A stretch of 14,108 bases of DNA from an uncultured Bacteroides sp. (GTDB lineage Bacteria; Bacteroidota; Bacteroidia; Bacteroidales; Bacteroidaceae), in the NCBI RefSeq assembly GCF_905207245.1, contig NZ_CAJLKP010000110.1, positions 1 through 14,108 on the forward strand, in the 5' to 3' direction. Made by a program: the position numbers and the translations under genes. This document shows positions 1-8,013 of the stretch, piece after piece. Numbering within the stretch: the stretch's first letter is position 1; each line of letters opens with the position of its first letter. The notes beneath the pieces were generated by a model. It saw only the letters and a program-made list of their open reading frames with translations, was not told where the DNA came from and did not search any database.

Positions 1-11
1 TAGCTTGTCAC

Positions 12-32
12 TTATCGCGCTTCGCGCGATAA
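12..32. repeat. Short GC-rich hairpin at the left edge
   Basis: A perfect inverted repeat with 9-base arms (12-20 and 24-32, TTATCGCGC / GCGCGATAA) and a three-base loop. It is GC-rich inside an AT-rich region and lies about 120 bases before secA. It could end transcription of whatever gene lies left of the window, but no clear T-run follows on either strand, so the terminator reading is weak. The hairpin itself is plain in the sequence. Confidence 0.5.
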
Positions 33-101
33 ATTATCATTTAACTGCCAATCCCTCAACAAATAATCAGTGCAAACATACGTAATCTGTAATAAAATCA
101 G

Positions 102-109
102 TAACTTTG
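102..109 (+). promoter_or_regulatory. Likely secA promoter, -7 element
   Basis: TAACTTTG matches the Bacteroides primary-sigma -7 consensus TAnnTTTG and lies 44 bases before the secA ATG. I see no convincing -33 TTTG at the usual 19-21 base spacing, so the call rests on the -7 element and its position. The resulting leader would be AT-rich and about 40 bases long. Confidence 0.5.
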
Positions 110-153
110 CACGCAAATTCAATTTAGTAAATAATAATAAAAACAGATATATA

Positions 154-3100
154 ATGGGATTTAATGAATTATTAAGCTCGATTTTCGGCAACAAATCCAC
201 ACGCGACATGAAGGAAATTCAACCGTGGGTGGACAAAATCAAAGCCGCTTACCCGGAAGTTGCCAAACTCGATAACGACGCTCTACGCGCCAAGACAGAA
301 GAACTGAAAACCTACATCTACAATTCCGCTGCCGAACAGCGCGCCAAAGTGGAAGAGCTGAAAGCAGGTATCGAGGAAATCGAACTGGAAAACCGTGAAG
401 AGGTTTTCACACAGATAGATAAGATAGAAAAGGACATACTGGAAACCTACGAGAAAGCACTCGACGAAGTGTTGCCCGTAGCCTTCTCTATTGTGAAAGA
501 AACTGCCAAGCGTTTCTCTGAAAATGAGGAAATCGTAGTTACGGCTACCGAGTTCGACCGCCATCTGGCTGCCACAAAAGACTTCGTACGCATCGAGGAT
601 GACAAAGCAATCTATCAGAACCACTGGATGGCAGGCGGCACGGAAGTCACCTGGAACATGGTGCACTATGACGTGCAGCTCTTCGGTGGTGTGGTATTGC
701 ATAAAGGTAAGATTGCCGAAATGGCAACTGGTGAAGGTAAGACGTTGGTGGCTACCCTCCCGGTATTCCTCAACGCCCTGACCGGAAACGGTGTGCATGT
801 GGTGACCGTGAACGACTACCTGTCAAAACGTGACTCCGAATGGATGGGCCCGTTGTATATGTTCCACGGCTTGAGCGTAGATTGCATCGACAAGCACCAG
901 CCCAACTCTGACGCACGCCGTCAGGCATATCTGGCAGATATCACGTTCGGTACGAACAACGAATTCGGTTTCGACTACCTGCGTGACAATATGGCCATCA
1001 GCCCTAAAGACCTCGTACAGCGCCAGCACAACTATGCCATCGTCGATGAGGTGGACTCCGTATTGATTGACGATGCCCGTACGCCGCTGATTATTTCCGG
1101 TCCTGTGCCGAAAGGTGAAGATCAGTTGTTCGAACAACTCCGCCCACTCGTAGAGCGCCTGGTGGAAGCTCAGAAAAAACTGGCTACCCAATATCTGGCC
1201 GATGCCAAGCGTCTCATTGCTTCCAATGACAAGAAAGACCAGGAGGAGGGTTTCCTCGCCTTGTTCCGCAGTCACAAAGCATTGCCTAAAAACAAGCCTT
1301 TAATTAAATACCTGAGTGAGCAAGGCATCAAGGCCGGTATGCTGAAGACTGAGGAAATCTACATGGAGCAGAACAACAAACGCATGCACGAAGCAACCGA
1401 CCCGTTGTACTTCGTCATCGAAGAAAAACTGAACAGTGTAGACCTGACAGATAAAGGTGTGGACTTGATTACCGGTAACTCGGAAGACCCTACCCTCTTC
1501 GTATTGCCCGACATTGCCGCACAACTTTCCGAACTGGAAAACGAAACACAACTGACTGACGAAGAGCGTCTGGCTAAGAAGGACGAACTAATGACCAACT
1601 ATGCCATCAAGTCAGAACGTGTGCACACCATCAACCAGTTGTTGAAAGCGTACACCATGTTCGAGATCAATGATGAGTATGTTGTTCTTGACGGTCAAGT
1701 GAAGATTGTGGATGAGCAGACCGGACGTATCATGGAAGGTCGTCGCTACTCCGACGGTTTGCACCAGGCCATTGAAGCCAAGGAAAACGTAAAGGTAGAA
1801 GCTGCCACGCAGACATTTGCCACTATTACGTTGCAAAACTACTTCCGTATGTATCACAAACTCTCGGGTATGACCGGTACTGCCGAAACGGAAGCAGGTG
1901 AGTTGTGGGACATCTACAAGTTGGACGTAGTGGTGATTCCCACCAACCGCCCCATCGCCCGTAAAGATATGAACGACCGCGTTTACAAAACAAAACGCGA
2001 GAAATATAAAGCAGTTATCGAAGAAATCGAACAGTTGGTGCAAGCCGGACGTCCCGTTCTGGTAGGTACTACGTCAGTAGAAATCTCCGAAATGCTGAGC
2101 AAGATGTTAACTATGCGCAAGATTGAGCACAACGTGTTGAATGCTAAATTGCACCAGAAGGAAGCAGACATCGTAGCGAAAGCCGGTTTCAGCGGAACAG
2201 TAACCATTGCCACCAACATGGCAGGTCGTGGTACGGACATCAAGCTGAGTCCGGAAGTGAAAGCTGCGGGCGGCTTAGCCATCATCGGTACCGAGCGTCA
2301 TGAGTCCCGCCGTGTAGACCGCCAGTTGCGCGGACGTGCCGGACGTCAAGGTGACCCGGGTTCTTCCGTGTTCTTCGTGTCACTGGAAGACGACCTGATG
2401 CGTTTGTTCTCTTCCGACCGTATCGCGGGGGTTATGGACCGCCTAGGCTTCAAGGAAGGTGAAATGATTGAGCACAAGATGATTTCCAACTCCATCGAAC
2501 GTGCACAGAAGAAGGTGGAAGAAAACAACTTCGGTGTACGTAAACGTTTGCTGGAATATGATGACGTGATGAATAAGCAGCGTACCGTTGTGTACACCAA
2601 ACGCCGTCATGCCCTGATGGGTGAACGTATCGGTATGGACATCGTCAACATGATTTGGGACCGCGTTGCCGCTGCCGTTGAAGCACCCGACTACGAAAAC
2701 TGCAAAATGGACTTCCTCCAGACACTTGCTATGGAGGTTCCTTTCAGCGAAGAACAATTCCGCAATGAAAAGAAAGAGAAGCTTGCAGACAGTGCTTTCA
2801 ATGCAGCAATGGAGCTGTTTAAACAGAAAACGGACCGCATGGCACAAATCGCTTATCCGGTTATCAAGCAGGTTTATGAGACTCAAGGACATATGTATGA
2901 GAACATCCTTATCCCCATTACAGACGGTAAGCGCATGTACAACATCTCCTGTAACCTGAAAGCCGCTTATGAGAGCCAGTGTAAGGAAGTGGTAAAAGCT
3001 TTTGAAAAGTCAATCCTACTGCACGTCATCGACGAATCGTGGAAAGAAAACCTTCGGGAACTCGACGAGCTGAAACATTCTGTGCAGAATGCAAGTTACG

Positions 3101-3447
3101 AGCAGAAAGACCCGTTGTTGATTTACAAACTGGAGTCTGTAAACTTGTTCGACACAATGGTTAACAAGATCAATAATCAGACCATCTCTATCCTGATGCG
3201 CGGACAGATTCCGGTGCAGGAGCCGCAAGAAATACGCCAAGCTGCTCCCGAACAGAAGCAGGACATGAGCAAATATCGCGAACAGAAGGCAGACCTGAGT
3301 GACCCTAATCAGCAGGAAGCCGCCCAGCACGACACACGCGAAGTGAAACGTGAACCAGTTCGTGCGGAAAAGACAGTGGGACGCAACGATCCCTGTCCTT
3401 GCGGAAGTGGTAAGAAGTTCAAGAACTGCCACGGAAAGAATATGTAG
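154..3447 (+). CDS. secA: SecA, preprotein translocase ATPase
   Basis: SecA is the ATPase motor that pushes unfolded preproteins through the SecYEG channel in the inner membrane. The product is 1097 aa. Visible motifs are Walker A (ATGEGKT, 191-197), Walker B (DEVDSVLIDDAR, 298-309), GRGTDI (691-696), the arginine-rich helicase motif QLRGRAGRQGDPG (724-736) and a C-terminal SEC-C zinc site (C1081, C1083, C1092, H1093) that in this family binds SecB or ribosomes. The reading frame is open upstream to 70, but I start at ATG 154 because MGFNELLSSIFG is the usual N-terminus and the likely promoter lies at 102-109. At about 200 residues longer than E. coli SecA, it carries extra sequence mainly around residues 325-495, normal for Bacteroidetes. 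A low-complexity linker (about 1020-1070) precedes the zinc tail. It appears monocistronic. Confidence 0.98.
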   Translation: MGFNELLSSIFGNKSTRDMKEIQPWVDKIKAAYPEVAKLDNDALRAKTEELKTYIYNSAAEQRAKVEELKAGIEEIELENREEVFTQIDKIEKDILETYEKALDEVLPVAFSIVKETAKRFSENEEIVVTATEFDRHLAATKDFVRIEDDKAIYQNHWMAGGTEVTWNMVHYDVQLFGGVVLHKGKIAEMATGEGKTLVATLPVFLNALTGNGVHVVTVNDYLSKRDSEWMGPLYMFHGLSVDCIDKHQPNSDARRQAYLADITFGTNNEFGFDYLRDNMAISPKDLVQRQHNYAIVDEVDSVLIDDARTPLIISGPVPKGEDQLFEQLRPLVERLVEAQKKLATQYLADAKRLIASNDKKDQEEGFLALFRSHKALPKNKPLIKYLSEQGIKAGMLKTEEIYMEQNNKRMHEATDPLYFVIEEKLNSVDLTDKGVDLITGNSEDPTLFVLPDIAAQLSELENETQLTDEERLAKKDELMTNYAIKSERVHTINQLLKAYTMFEINDEYVVLDGQVKIVDEQTGRIMEGRRYSDGLHQAIEAKENVKVEAATQTFATITLQNYFRMYHKLSGMTGTAETEAGELWDIYKLDVVVIPTNRPIARKDMNDRVYKTKREKYKAVIEEIEQLVQAGRPVLVGTTSVEISEMLSKMLTMRKIEHNVLNAKLHQKEADIVAKAGFSGTVTIATNMAGRGTDIKLSPEVKAAGGLAIIGTERHESRRVDRQLRGRAGRQGDPGSSVFFVSLEDDLMRLFSSDRIAGVMDRLGFKEGEMIEHKMISNSIERAQKKVEENNFGVRKRLLEYDDVMNKQRTVVYTKRRHALMGERIGMDIVNMIWDRVAAAVEAPDYENCKMDFLQTLAMEVPFSEEQFRNEKKEKLADSAFNAAMELFKQKTDRMAQIAYPVIKQVYETQGHMYENILIPITDGKRMYNISCNLKAAYESQCKEVVKAFEKSILLHVIDESWKENLRELDELKHSVQNASYEQKDPLLIYKLESVNLFDTMVNKINNQTISILMRGQIPVQEPQEIRQAAPEQKQDMSKYREQKADLSDPNQQEAAQHDTREVKREPVRAEKTVGRNDPCPCGSGKKFKNCHGKNM

Positions 3448-3461
3448 GCAGCGATTATGTC

Positions 3462-3501
3462 TTAGTGATTAGTGATAAGTATGCTAATCACTAATCACTA
3501 A
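3462..3501. repeat. 15-base inverted repeat after secA
   Basis: Perfect 15-base arms at 3462-3476 and 3487-3501, separated by 10 bases. Each arm is itself nearly a tandem duplication of TTAGTGA(T). It starts 15 bases after the secA stop and abuts the terminator hairpin at 3502-3540, so the secA 3' end would carry two consecutive stem-loops. It has no T-run of its own. It may protect the transcript end or be a dispersed intergenic repeat. Confidence 0.7.
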
Positions 3502-3540
3502 TAAAAGCCTCAAACGGTTAAAAACTGTTTGAGGCTTTTA
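3502..3540 (+). terminator. Rho-independent terminator of secA
   Basis: A 14-base stem (3502-3515 with 3527-3540, core AAAAGCCTCAAAC / GTTTGAGGCTTTT) and an 11-base loop. The right arm ends in TTTTA, and the A-rich left arm mirrors it, so the element could also work on the other strand. Its place 55 bases after the secA stop makes it the obvious end of that transcript. Confidence 0.85.
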
Positions 3541-3558
3541 TATATCCATACAAAAGCG

Positions 3559-3566
3559 TATTTTTG
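3559..3566 (+). promoter_or_regulatory. Likely lipoprotein-gene promoter, -7 element
   Basis: TATTTTTG fits TAnnTTTG and lies 25 bases before the ATG at 3592, just past the secA terminator. A TTTG occurs upstream at 3528-3531, but its 27-base spacing is too long for a standard -33 box. A purine run (AAAGAAGAAG) precedes the start codon and may help ribosome binding. Confidence 0.45.
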
Positions 3567-3591
3567 TTATTATTAGATAAAGAAGAAGCTT

Positions 3592-4701
3592 ATGACTAAA
3601 TATTCATACTCCCTATTAATCTGCTGTGCTGTGCTTTTTGCTGGTTGCCAAAGCATAGAGCAACTGTCCATTGACTATATGTTACCGGCGGAAGTCAGCT
3701 TTCCGGCCAGCCTCAAGCGTGTAGCTGTGGTAAATAATATGCCACCCATTCCGGACAATCAATTGATTGTGGAAGAAGCTGATGAGAAGAAAAAAGACAA
3801 GACAGAAGTAGCACGCAAGACAGCCTACTTCAACGGGGATTCCAAAATAGCCACAGAATCACTGGCCGAAGCAATTGCCCATGAAAATTACTTCGACGAA
3901 GTCATTATTTGCGACTCTGCCCTACGTGCCAACGACATGATTCCACGTGAAAGCACACTCAGCAGAAGCGAAGTGACGAAACTCACCGAAAGTTTGGGTG
4001 TAGACTTCCTGATAGCACTGGAGAATGTACAGATACGTTCTCTTCGCAAAATTGAGTATCTGCCAGAATGGGGAATATATGCAGGAACGCTGGATGCTAA
4101 GGTATACCCTACTGTAAAAGTGTATCTGCCTAAGCGAAGCGGTCCAATGGTGACCGTCAACGCTAATGACAGTATATTCTGGGAGCATACAAGTGCTAAT
4201 ATGGCTTTAGCAGGTTCAGGCCTTATTAGCGATGAGGATATGTTGAAAGAAGCATCCGAATTTGCAGGTACTGTTCCCGTCAAACACATGCTGCCATACT
4301 GGACCACAGCTTCCCGCTATCTCTTTACGGGTGGTTCTGTGAATATGCGTGATGCTGCCGTTTTTGTTCGCGAGGATAATTGGGAAAAGGCAATCGAGCT
4401 TTGGAAGCAGACTTATGAAAAAAAGAAAAAAGGGAAACAGAAAATGTATGCTGCTTATAATATTGCCTTAGGATATGAAATGCAGGACAGCATCCATCAA
4501 GCAGAAGAGTGGGCATTGAAAGCGCAGAAGGAGGCATATAACATTGATAAAATAGAAGAGAAGAAAAATCAGGTCAGTGTAGATTTTAGCGATGTCCCCA
4601 ACTACTTTGCAGTAACCCGTTATTTGAATGCATTGCAGGAACGAAAGGAAGGGATGACCCGCCTGAATGCCCAAATGCAACGATTTAACAACGATTTTTA
4701 G
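3592..4701 (+). CDS. DUF6340-like TPR lipoprotein
   Basis: A 369-aa predicted lipoprotein of unknown function. The N-terminus has a short hydrophobic signal (about 5-18) ending in the lipobox F-A-G-C with the lipid-modified cysteine at 19. No run of acidic residues follows the cysteine (QSIEQ), so it lacks the Bacteroidetes surface-export signal and probably faces the periplasm. Residues about 20-245 form a globular region opening with IEQLSIDYMLPAEVSFP, which I recall from Bacteroides proteins annotated DUF6340; the family name is from memory. Residues about 251-320 look like one or two TPR-type helical pairs (NWEKAIELWKQTYE, then MYAAYNIALGYEMQD and AEEWALKAQKEA). It has its own likely promoter after the secA terminator, so no functional link to secA is implied. 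Confidence 0.85.
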   Translation: MTKYSYSLLICCAVLFAGCQSIEQLSIDYMLPAEVSFPASLKRVAVVNNMPPIPDNQLIVEEADEKKKDKTEVARKTAYFNGDSKIATESLAEAIAHENYFDEVIICDSALRANDMIPRESTLSRSEVTKLTESLGVDFLIALENVQIRSLRKIEYLPEWGIYAGTLDAKVYPTVKVYLPKRSGPMVTVNANDSIFWEHTSANMALAGSGLISDEDMLKEASEFAGTVPVKHMLPYWTTASRYLFTGGSVNMRDAAVFVREDNWEKAIELWKQTYEKKKKGKQKMYAAYNIALGYEMQDSIHQAEEWALKAQKEAYNIDKIEEKKNQVSVDFSDVPNYFAVTRYLNALQERKEGMTRLNAQMQRFNNDF

Positions 4702-4732
4702 CCAAATGATGCAGAGGTAATTATTTTTTTTA

Positions 4733-4740
4733 TACCTTTG
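4733..4740 (+). promoter_or_regulatory. Likely promoter of the small acidic gene, -7 element
   Basis: TACCTTTG matches TAnnTTTG and lies 26 bases before the ATG at 4767, preceded by a T-rich stretch. No clear -33 box is visible. It suggests the 148-aa gene can be transcribed separately from the lipoprotein gene 65 bases upstream, although no terminator separates the two. Confidence 0.5.
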
Positions 4741-4766
4741 AACATCCATTAAGAAAGAATATCATT

Positions 4767-5213
4767 ATGAAACTGAGCCAAGCATCCTTATCGCTCCTCG
4801 AAACGACCATTAAACATTCAGTCGGCAAGTACATTTGCGGCTGTGAACAAACCATTGTGACCGACATTCATCTGCAAGCAAACCAGAACTCCGGTGAGTT
4901 GACTATATTGGATGATGAAGATGAAGAATTGGCGAACATAACCATTGAAGAATGGCTGACTTATGACGGAGACGACTTCTACGAAAACGTAGAACGCACT
5001 CTCTCCACTTTACTCAATAATATGAAGAATGGTGGTGACTTTGACAAATTATCCATTCTGAAACCTTACTCATTCGTATTGGTGGATGATGAGAAAGAAA
5101 CCGTTGCCGAATTGTTATTAATGGATGATGATACACTGCTCGTTAATGAGGAACTACTGAAAGGCTTGGATGAGGAATTGGATGCTTTCCTGAAAGATTT
5201 ATTGGAAAAATAA
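4767..5213 (+). CDS. Small acidic conserved-type protein, function unknown
   Basis: I do not recognise a family with a known role. The 148-aa product has no signal peptide or membrane segment and is probably cytoplasmic. It is strongly acidic, with clusters DDEDEE (49-54), DGDD (67-70) and MDDDT (119-123). The C-terminus is a leucine/glutamate-rich helix (about 127-148). C24 and C26 form a lone CxC. Alternating strand-like and charged segments suggest a small alpha/beta fold that may bind a partner. It is followed by a strong bidirectional terminator. The codon use looks like that of its neighbours, so it is very likely a real gene. Confidence 0.85.
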   Translation: MKLSQASLSLLETTIKHSVGKYICGCEQTIVTDIHLQANQNSGELTILDDEDEELANITIEEWLTYDGDDFYENVERTLSTLLNNMKNGGDFDKLSILKPYSFVLVDDEKETVAELLLMDDDTLLVNEELLKGLDEELDAFLKDLLEK

Positions 5214-5258
5214 TTCTATTAAAATAGTTGCTGGAGCTTAGCTCTTGGCATAAAAAAG

Positions 5259-5294
5259 TTAGCCCTTGCAATAATCGATTATTGCAAGGGCTAA
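5259..5294. terminator. Bidirectional terminator, 36-base perfect palindrome
   Basis: TTAGCCCTTGCAATAATC and its exact reverse complement meet with no spacer, giving a 36-base palindrome; the likely hairpin is a 14-base stem with an 8-base loop. It is followed on the plus strand by TTGTTTTTTC and on the minus strand by CTTTTTTA. It therefore suits termination of both the plus-strand gene ending at 5213 and valS ending at 5316. Confidence 0.9.
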
Positions 5295-5315
5295 TTGTTT
5301 TTTCGCATAAAAGCT

Positions 5316-7949
5316 TTACGCTTTCTTCAATGCAGCAATACTCTCCTTCAAAGAGTTGATGATACTTTCTGCATCTGCCTGCTTCTTGCGTTCCATTTCA
5401 AGAACGGCAGCAGGAGCATTATTCACAAACTTCTCATTGCTCAGCTTCTTCATTACGCCTTGCAGGAAGCCTTCTTTGTGCTTCAATTCAGCTTCCATAC
5501 GGATGATTTCAGCTTCCACATCAATCATGTTGCCCAAAGGCACAGCATATTCTGTTGTCCCCACCATGAATGAAGCTGCCCCATCTGCTTTGGCATCCAC
5601 CACTTCGATAGCTGAAAGGTTACACATCTTTGCAATAACTGCGTTGAATGCAGCAACCGGACTCTCACCTACTACCTGCAATTCCAGTGCTTCCTTCTGA
5701 GCGATATTCTTCTGTAGACGGATGGAGCGAACATTACTAATCACCTCTTTCACCACTTCAAATTGGCGAATAGTCTCGCCGTCTACATAGGTATTTATAG
5801 TTAAAGGACATACCATGAGACTTTCACCTTCTTCGCGCTCGTACATCTGTTGCCAGAGTTCTTCGGTAATGAACGGCATGAACGGATGAAGCAAATGAAG
5901 CAGATTATCGAAATAGCCAATCGTAGCACCATGAATTGAACTGCTGATACCTTGTCCATAAGCCGGCTTAATAATTTCGAGGTACCAGGAAGAGAATTCA
6001 TCCCAGAACAATTTATAAACGGCCATAAGGGCTTCGCTCAAGCGATATTTACTAAACAAGTCAGCTACCTCAGCAGCCACCTCATTCTGTTTGGATTCAA
6101 ACCAGAACGCCGCCAGCCTTGCAGCTTCAGGCACAGGCTGACTATCATCGATTTTCCAACCGCTTACCAAGCGGAAAGCATTCCATATCTTATTGCAGAA
6201 ATTACGTCCTTGTTCGCAAAGCGCATCATCAAACAATATATCATTTCCGGCAGGAGCCGCCAACATCATACCCATACGCACACCATCAGCACCAAACTTC
6301 TCAATCAACTCCAACGGGTCGGGCGAGTTACCAAGAGACTTGGACATTTTGCGTCCTTGCTTATCACGAACAATACCCGTAAAATATACGTTCTTGAATG
6401 GCATTTTTCCTTCATATTCATATCCTGCCATAATCATACGGGCTACCCAGAAGAATATAATATCCGGACCAGTTACCAGGTCACTTGTGGGATAGTAATA
6501 ATCAATTTCCTCATTGCCCGGATTATTAATGCCGTCAAACAGAGAAATAGGCCACAACCACGAAGAGAACCAAGTATCCAAACAGTCTTCGTCCTGACGA
6601 AGGTCTTCCATCGTTAAAGCGGAATTACCCGTTTTTTCTTTAGCCAGTTTCAGAGCTTCTTCTTCCGTGGCAGCCACCACATAACCTCCTTCCGGAAGGA
6701 AATATGCCGGAATACGGTGTCCCCACCACAACTGACGGCTGATACACCAATCCTTGATGTTCTCCATCCAGTAGCGATAAGTGTTCTTATATTTGGCAGG
6801 ATAGAATTTTAAATCATCATTCATTACCGGTGGCAAGGCCATATCTGCAAAATGCTGCATTTTCAGGAACCATTGCATAGAGAGCTTTGGCTCGATAACT
6901 ACATTGGTACGTTCAGAATAACCTACCTTGTTAGTATAAGCCTCTACCTTGTCCAGCAAACCGGCAGCTTCGAGGTCCTTCTCTATCTGCTTGCGTACAT
7001 CAAAACGGTCCATGCCAATATAAAGACCTGCCGCTTCGCTCAACGTGCCATTGTCATTGAAAATATCGATACTTGGCAAGTTATACTTTTCACCCAACAT
7101 GTAGTCGTTCACATCATGAGCAGGAGTAACTTTCAAACAACCGGTACCGAATTCAATATCTACATACTCATCTTCAATCACCGGAATAGTACGGTTTACC
7201 AAAGGCACAATTACTTTTTTACCTTTCAACCATTCGTTTTTCGGATCGTTTGGATTAATACACATAGCAGTATCACCCATAATGGTTTCAGGACGGGTAG
7301 TAGCCACTACAGCATAGCGTCCTTCCGAATCACCTTCTACTTTATAGCGCAAGTAATACAATTTACCATGTTCTTCCTTATAGATAACTTCCTCATCAGA
7401 GAGAGCAGTCAAAGCTTTCGGGTCCCAGTTCACCATACGCACTCCACGGTAAATCAAACCCTTATTGTAGAGGTCTACAAATACCTTTAGCACGCTTTCA
7501 CTACGCTTTTCATCCATAGTAAAGGCAGTACGATCCCAGTCACAGGAAGCACCGAGTTTACGAAGTTGTTTCAAGATGATACCTCCATGTTCATCCGTCC
7601 AGTCCCAGGCATGTTTCAGAAACTCGTCACGAGTCAGATCAGTTTTCTTGATGCCCTGAGCAGCAAGTTTATTCACCACTTTAGCCTCAGTAGCGATAGA
7701 AGCGTGGTCAGTACCCGGCACCCAGCAGGCATTCTTACCTTCCATGCGCGCACGGCGTACCAGAATATCTTGAATGGTATTATTAAGCATGTGTCCCATA
7801 TGCAACACGCCAGTGACGTTAGGAGGTGGGATGACGATGGTATAAGGCTCACGACCATCGGGTTTTGAACTGAATAATTTGTGGTCCAACCAATATTGAT
7901 ACCACTTTCCCTCTACGTCAGCAGGGTTGTACTTACTTGCTAATTCCAT
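5316..7949 (-). CDS. valS: Valyl-tRNA synthetase
   Basis: A class I aminoacyl-tRNA synthetase that charges tRNA-Val with valine using ATP in the cytoplasm. The 877-aa length fits bacterial ValRS. Motifs in order: PPPNVTG (41-47) and the HIGH signature as HMGH (50-53); the editing (CP1) domain about 190-345, with ATTRPET (216-222) and GTGCLKVTPAHD (268-279), which clears mischarged threonine; WCISRQLWWGHRIPA (401-415); and KMSKS (534-538). The anticodon-binding helical domain spans about 620-760, and a C-terminal coiled coil (about 810-877) contacts tRNA. The start at 7949 gives the family's usual N-terminus. It converges on the plus-strand genes to its left and shares their terminator. A -7-like TAATTTTG lies 45 bases upstream. 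I see no T-box leader. Confidence 0.98.
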   Translation of the reverse strand: MELASKYNPADVEGKWYQYWLDHKLFSSKPDGREPYTIVIPPPNVTGVLHMGHMLNNTIQDILVRRARMEGKNACWVPGTDHASIATEAKVVNKLAAQGIKKTDLTRDEFLKHAWDWTDEHGGIILKQLRKLGASCDWDRTAFTMDEKRSESVLKVFVDLYNKGLIYRGVRMVNWDPKALTALSDEEVIYKEEHGKLYYLRYKVEGDSEGRYAVVATTRPETIMGDTAMCINPNDPKNEWLKGKKVIVPLVNRTIPVIEDEYVDIEFGTGCLKVTPAHDVNDYMLGEKYNLPSIDIFNDNGTLSEAAGLYIGMDRFDVRKQIEKDLEAAGLLDKVEAYTNKVGYSERTNVVIEPKLSMQWFLKMQHFADMALPPVMNDDLKFYPAKYKNTYRYWMENIKDWCISRQLWWGHRIPAYFLPEGGYVVAATEEEALKLAKEKTGNSALTMEDLRQDEDCLDTWFSSWLWPISLFDGINNPGNEEIDYYYPTSDLVTGPDIIFFWVARMIMAGYEYEGKMPFKNVYFTGIVRDKQGRKMSKSLGNSPDPLELIEKFGADGVRMGMMLAAPAGNDILFDDALCEQGRNFCNKIWNAFRLVSGWKIDDSQPVPEAARLAAFWFESKQNEVAAEVADLFSKYRLSEALMAVYKLFWDEFSSWYLEIIKPAYGQGISSSIHGATIGYFDNLLHLLHPFMPFITEELWQQMYEREEGESLMVCPLTINTYVDGETIRQFEVVKEVISNVRSIRLQKNIAQKEALELQVVGESPVAAFNAVIAKMCNLSAIEVVDAKADGAASFMVGTTEYAVPLGNMIDVEAEIIRMEAELKHKEGFLQGVMKKLSNEKFVNNAPAAVLEMERKKQADAESIINSLKESIAALKKA

Positions 7950-7994
7950 ATCTTTAAAATCTGTATATAATTAGTGTATCGTGAATAACGGGCG

Positions 7995-8002
7995 CAAAAT
8001 TA
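7995..8002 (-). promoter_or_regulatory. Possible valS promoter, -7 element
   Basis: On the minus strand this reads TAATTTTG, a match to TAnnTTTG, 45 bases before the valS ATG and just after the stop of the upstream gene. No -33 box is evident at the right spacing. valS may also be read through from the upstream gene, since no terminator lies in the 64-base gap. Confidence 0.4.
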
Positions 8003-8013
8003 CTAAATTAAAT

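Noticed and set aside
283..3432. Several open frames on the minus strand opposite secA
   Set aside because: All lie within secA, overlap one another and encode no recognisable domain. They are antisense shadows of a gene with strong codon bias.
5952..7490. Long open frames on the plus strand opposite valS (5952-6617 and 6852-7490)
   Set aside because: They lie wholly inside valS on the opposite strand, have no promoter-like sequence, and their products look like random antisense translation of a conserved enzyme gene.
7950..8013. T-box riboswitch upstream of valS
   Set aside because: The gap is only 64 bases, with no specifier stem, T-box core or terminator-antiterminator structure. T-boxes are also not expected in this phylum.
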